Shown here: piece after piece, positions 44,554-45,843 of the stretch
Numbering within the stretch: position 1 is the stretch's first letter
Layout of the letters: each line of letters opens with the position of its first letter
IMG/VR virus record: IMGVR_UViG_3300037502_001688
Location: 1 to 45,843 of that record
Reading direction: 5' to 3' (one strand)
Origin: a virus
Length of the DNA stretch: 45,843 nt
Position numbers and translations under genes: made by a program
Notes under the pieces: model-generated
The model's input: the letters and a program-made list of their open reading frames with translations, nothing else
What the model was told of the DNA's origin: nothing
Database searches by the model: none

Positions 44554-45708
44554 TTAGCCGGTGATGCCGTACAGGCGGCCCATGTGGGTCTGGCTCTGGC
44601 GTACTTCCATCGCAAAGTCACCGATGATACGAGTACGCTGACCGTCCTGACCGTTCTGGGTGGCGTCCACGGTGCGCCATGCGCCGGAGTCAGCAGCGTT
44701 ACCGGCAGCCATCGGGATGATGTTGATCTTGCCGGAATCGTAGATCACCAGCTCGTCGTCAGACAGGTTAGTGTCGATAACGATCTGATTCACGTTACCA
44801 ACCAGCGGCAGGTCAGTCGGCAGACGCAGGATTGAACCCTCGTCAGCAGTCCAGTTGGCCAGACGGTCAGAGCTGTAGTTCGCGCTCACCAGAGCGTTCA
44901 GCTTGCGGGCCAGCGGGATACCTACGGCAATGGTGTTGGCCATGCCGCCACGGGACACGATCTCGGCGTTAATCGCGTTGATCTTGTCCAGATCCAGAGC
45001 GCCAGCTGCGTCAGTGTTGATTGCGCCAGACTGGCCAAGGAAATACCGCAGGCCGCCAGTGTAGGTCACAGTGTCGCCGCCGATGGTGGCGGTTGCCTTG
45101 CGGCCACGAACCAGAGCGCGATCCATCTGAATGGTCAGTTGGCGAATACGCTCGGAAACCTGGAAGGCCAGATCATTGGTGCTACCGAACTGGATGGTAG
45201 CCAAGGCGCGACGGCTGAACTCAACGGCGGTGTCCATGGTCTGGAAGAAGTTTTCAACCGGATCAGGCTGGAAAATGCCATCGTTCTGAGCCAGTGAGTT
45301 TTCCTCACGACCTACGGAGTCAATGGTCAACACGTCACCGCTTGCGATAGTCGCAGCAGTGGAGCCGCCAAAACCACGGACGACTGTGAGGTCATTGCCG
45401 GACACCGCAGTTACCAGAACCACTTCCTCAGAGCCTTCCGGGCTCAGGGTCATACCAGCGCGGAACTTGGAGCCGTCTTCTACGCTGATGGTAGTAGCGG
45501 CTGCCAGAGCTTCGGCTGTGGTCGGTGAACTGGTAGCGTCAACGCGCATATCCAGCCATGACATCTTGTAGCCGTCATACGGTACGCGAGCGCCGCCCAT
45601 GCCAACAGTGGCAAGAATGCCGGTGCGGTTGGAGCGTGCGATTTCAAACGCTTCGTTGATTACCTTGTCATTCAGCAGGGCTGAAAGATCCGGAGAGAGT
45701 ACAGGCAT
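44554..45708 (-). CDS. Major capsid protein, SU10/DUF5309 type (right copy)
   Basis: This 384-residue copy matches the one at 94-1248 apart from two residues (S for I near 123; A for S near 233). Many silent differences exist, so selection has kept the protein. It follows the scaffold and precedes the small head gene in normal order. It is either the same gene seen again in a circular map or a second allele from a co-occurring strain. Confidence 0.9.
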   Translation of the reverse strand: MPVLSPDLSALLNDKVINEAFEIARSNRTGILATVGMGGARVPYDGYKMSWLDMRVDATSSPTTAEALAAATTISVEDGSKFRAGMTLSPEGSEEVVLVTAVSGNDLTVVRGFGGSTAATIASGDVLTIDSVGREENSLAQNDGIFQPDPVENFFQTMDTAVEFSRRALATIQFGSTNDLAFQVSERIRQLTIQMDRALVRGRKATATIGGDTVTYTGGLRYFLGQSGAINTDAAGALDLDKINAINAEIVSRGGMANTIAVGIPLARKLNALVSANYSSDRLANWTADEGSILRLPTDLPLVGNVNQIVIDTNLSDDELVIYDSGKINIIPMAAGNAADSGAWRTVDATQNGQDGQRTRIIGDFAMEVRQSQTHMGRLYGITG

Positions 45709-45719
45709 TGTTTAAATCC

Positions 45720-45843
45720 TCATGTATTAAACTGGGCTTGCAAAAAGCCGGTTAAATCGCCTTTCGCTTTCGCGTCTTGGCCTTTAGTGGTATTTGCAGC
45801 ACCGCTGCCGTTCGCTCCGGTGGCACCGCCTCCGGTCATTCCT
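45720..45843 (-). CDS. Scaffold protein, C-terminal part (right copy)
   Basis: The last 40 codons and stop of the scaffold gene, identical to 1260-1383. The window edge cuts it. Confidence 0.85.
   Translation of the reverse strand, partial: GMTGGGATGANGSGAANTTKGQDAKAKGDLTGFLQAQFNT

Larger units (their letters stand above)
44461..45843. repeat. Right copy of divergent terminal repeat
   Basis: This matches 1-1383 without gaps. Differences are almost all in third codon positions of the capsid gene, plus two just before its start (near 1253 and 1256 in left-copy numbering). The last 124 bases are identical in both copies. Confidence 0.95.

Noticed and set aside
1-45843. Integrase, CI repressor and attachment site for lysogeny
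   Set aside because: I looked for tyrosine- and serine-recombinase motifs and a CI-like peptidase domain and saw none. Absence cannot be proven by eye.
1-45843. tRNA genes or a CRISPR array
   Set aside because: No cloverleaf with a TTCGANNC arm in a gap and no regularly spaced direct repeats were seen; the short repeats found do not have spacer structure.

Overview
The window is essentially one complete genome of a long-tailed (siphovirus-type) dsDNA phage. It is written as a circle opened inside the capsid region, with about 1.4 kb repeated at both ends: 1-1383 matches 44461-45843 at a constant offset of 44,460 bases. The unit genome is therefore about 44.46 kb. The host is very probably a Gram-negative bacterium, because the lysis cassette carries overlapping inner- and outer-membrane spanins with a lipobox and an early gene encodes a predicted outer-membrane barrel. 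The host genus cannot be read from the sequence. No integrase, CI-type repressor, partition gene, tRNA or CRISPR array was found, although a Cro-like protein is present.

Layout. A divergent control region at 11.66-11.77 kb separates two arms. The rightward (+) arm runs from 11.77 to 27.7 kb. It starts with a recombination and replication block: Sak4-like ATPase, DUF669 single-strand-binding protein, PD-(D/E)XK nuclease, superfamily 2 helicase and VRR-NUC nuclease. It then becomes a dense run of about 35 very small genes, many coupled by ATGA overlaps, with two HNH endonucleases inside it. The leftward (-) arm starts with Cro and an HNH endonuclease, followed by a Toprim primase-helicase and an array of ten GGTACC palindromes (a candidate origin). 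A Mom-like DNA-modification gene and eight small genes come next, ending at a strongly structured 337-base gap.

The late genes continue on the minus strand from that gap through the window ends: small and large terminase, DUF4055-type portal, scaffold, SU10-type major capsid protein, a small head protein, head-tail connectors, a proteasome-like Ntn-hydrolase, a Mu gpF-like morphogenesis protein, tail terminator, tail tube, G/GT tail chaperones with a probable -1 frameshift, tape measure, lambda L/K/J-like tip proteins and a beta-helical tailspike. Lysis genes follow (M15 endolysin, holin candidate, Rz/Rz1), then a metallophosphoesterase and an XhlA-like membrane protein. The two arms meet tail to tail at 27.7 kb with overlapping stop codons.

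The most unusual parts are: (1) the GGTACC array next to the primase; (2) a plus-strand promoter-hairpin-terminator unit between 13-base direct repeats in the lysis region, which looks like an inserted small-RNA gene; (3) the structured leader just upstream of a terminator and the terminase operon; (4) the Ntn-hydrolase as a possible head protease; and (5) the roughly 50 mostly silent differences between the two terminal copies of the capsid gene, which mean the ends come from two strains or two alleles.
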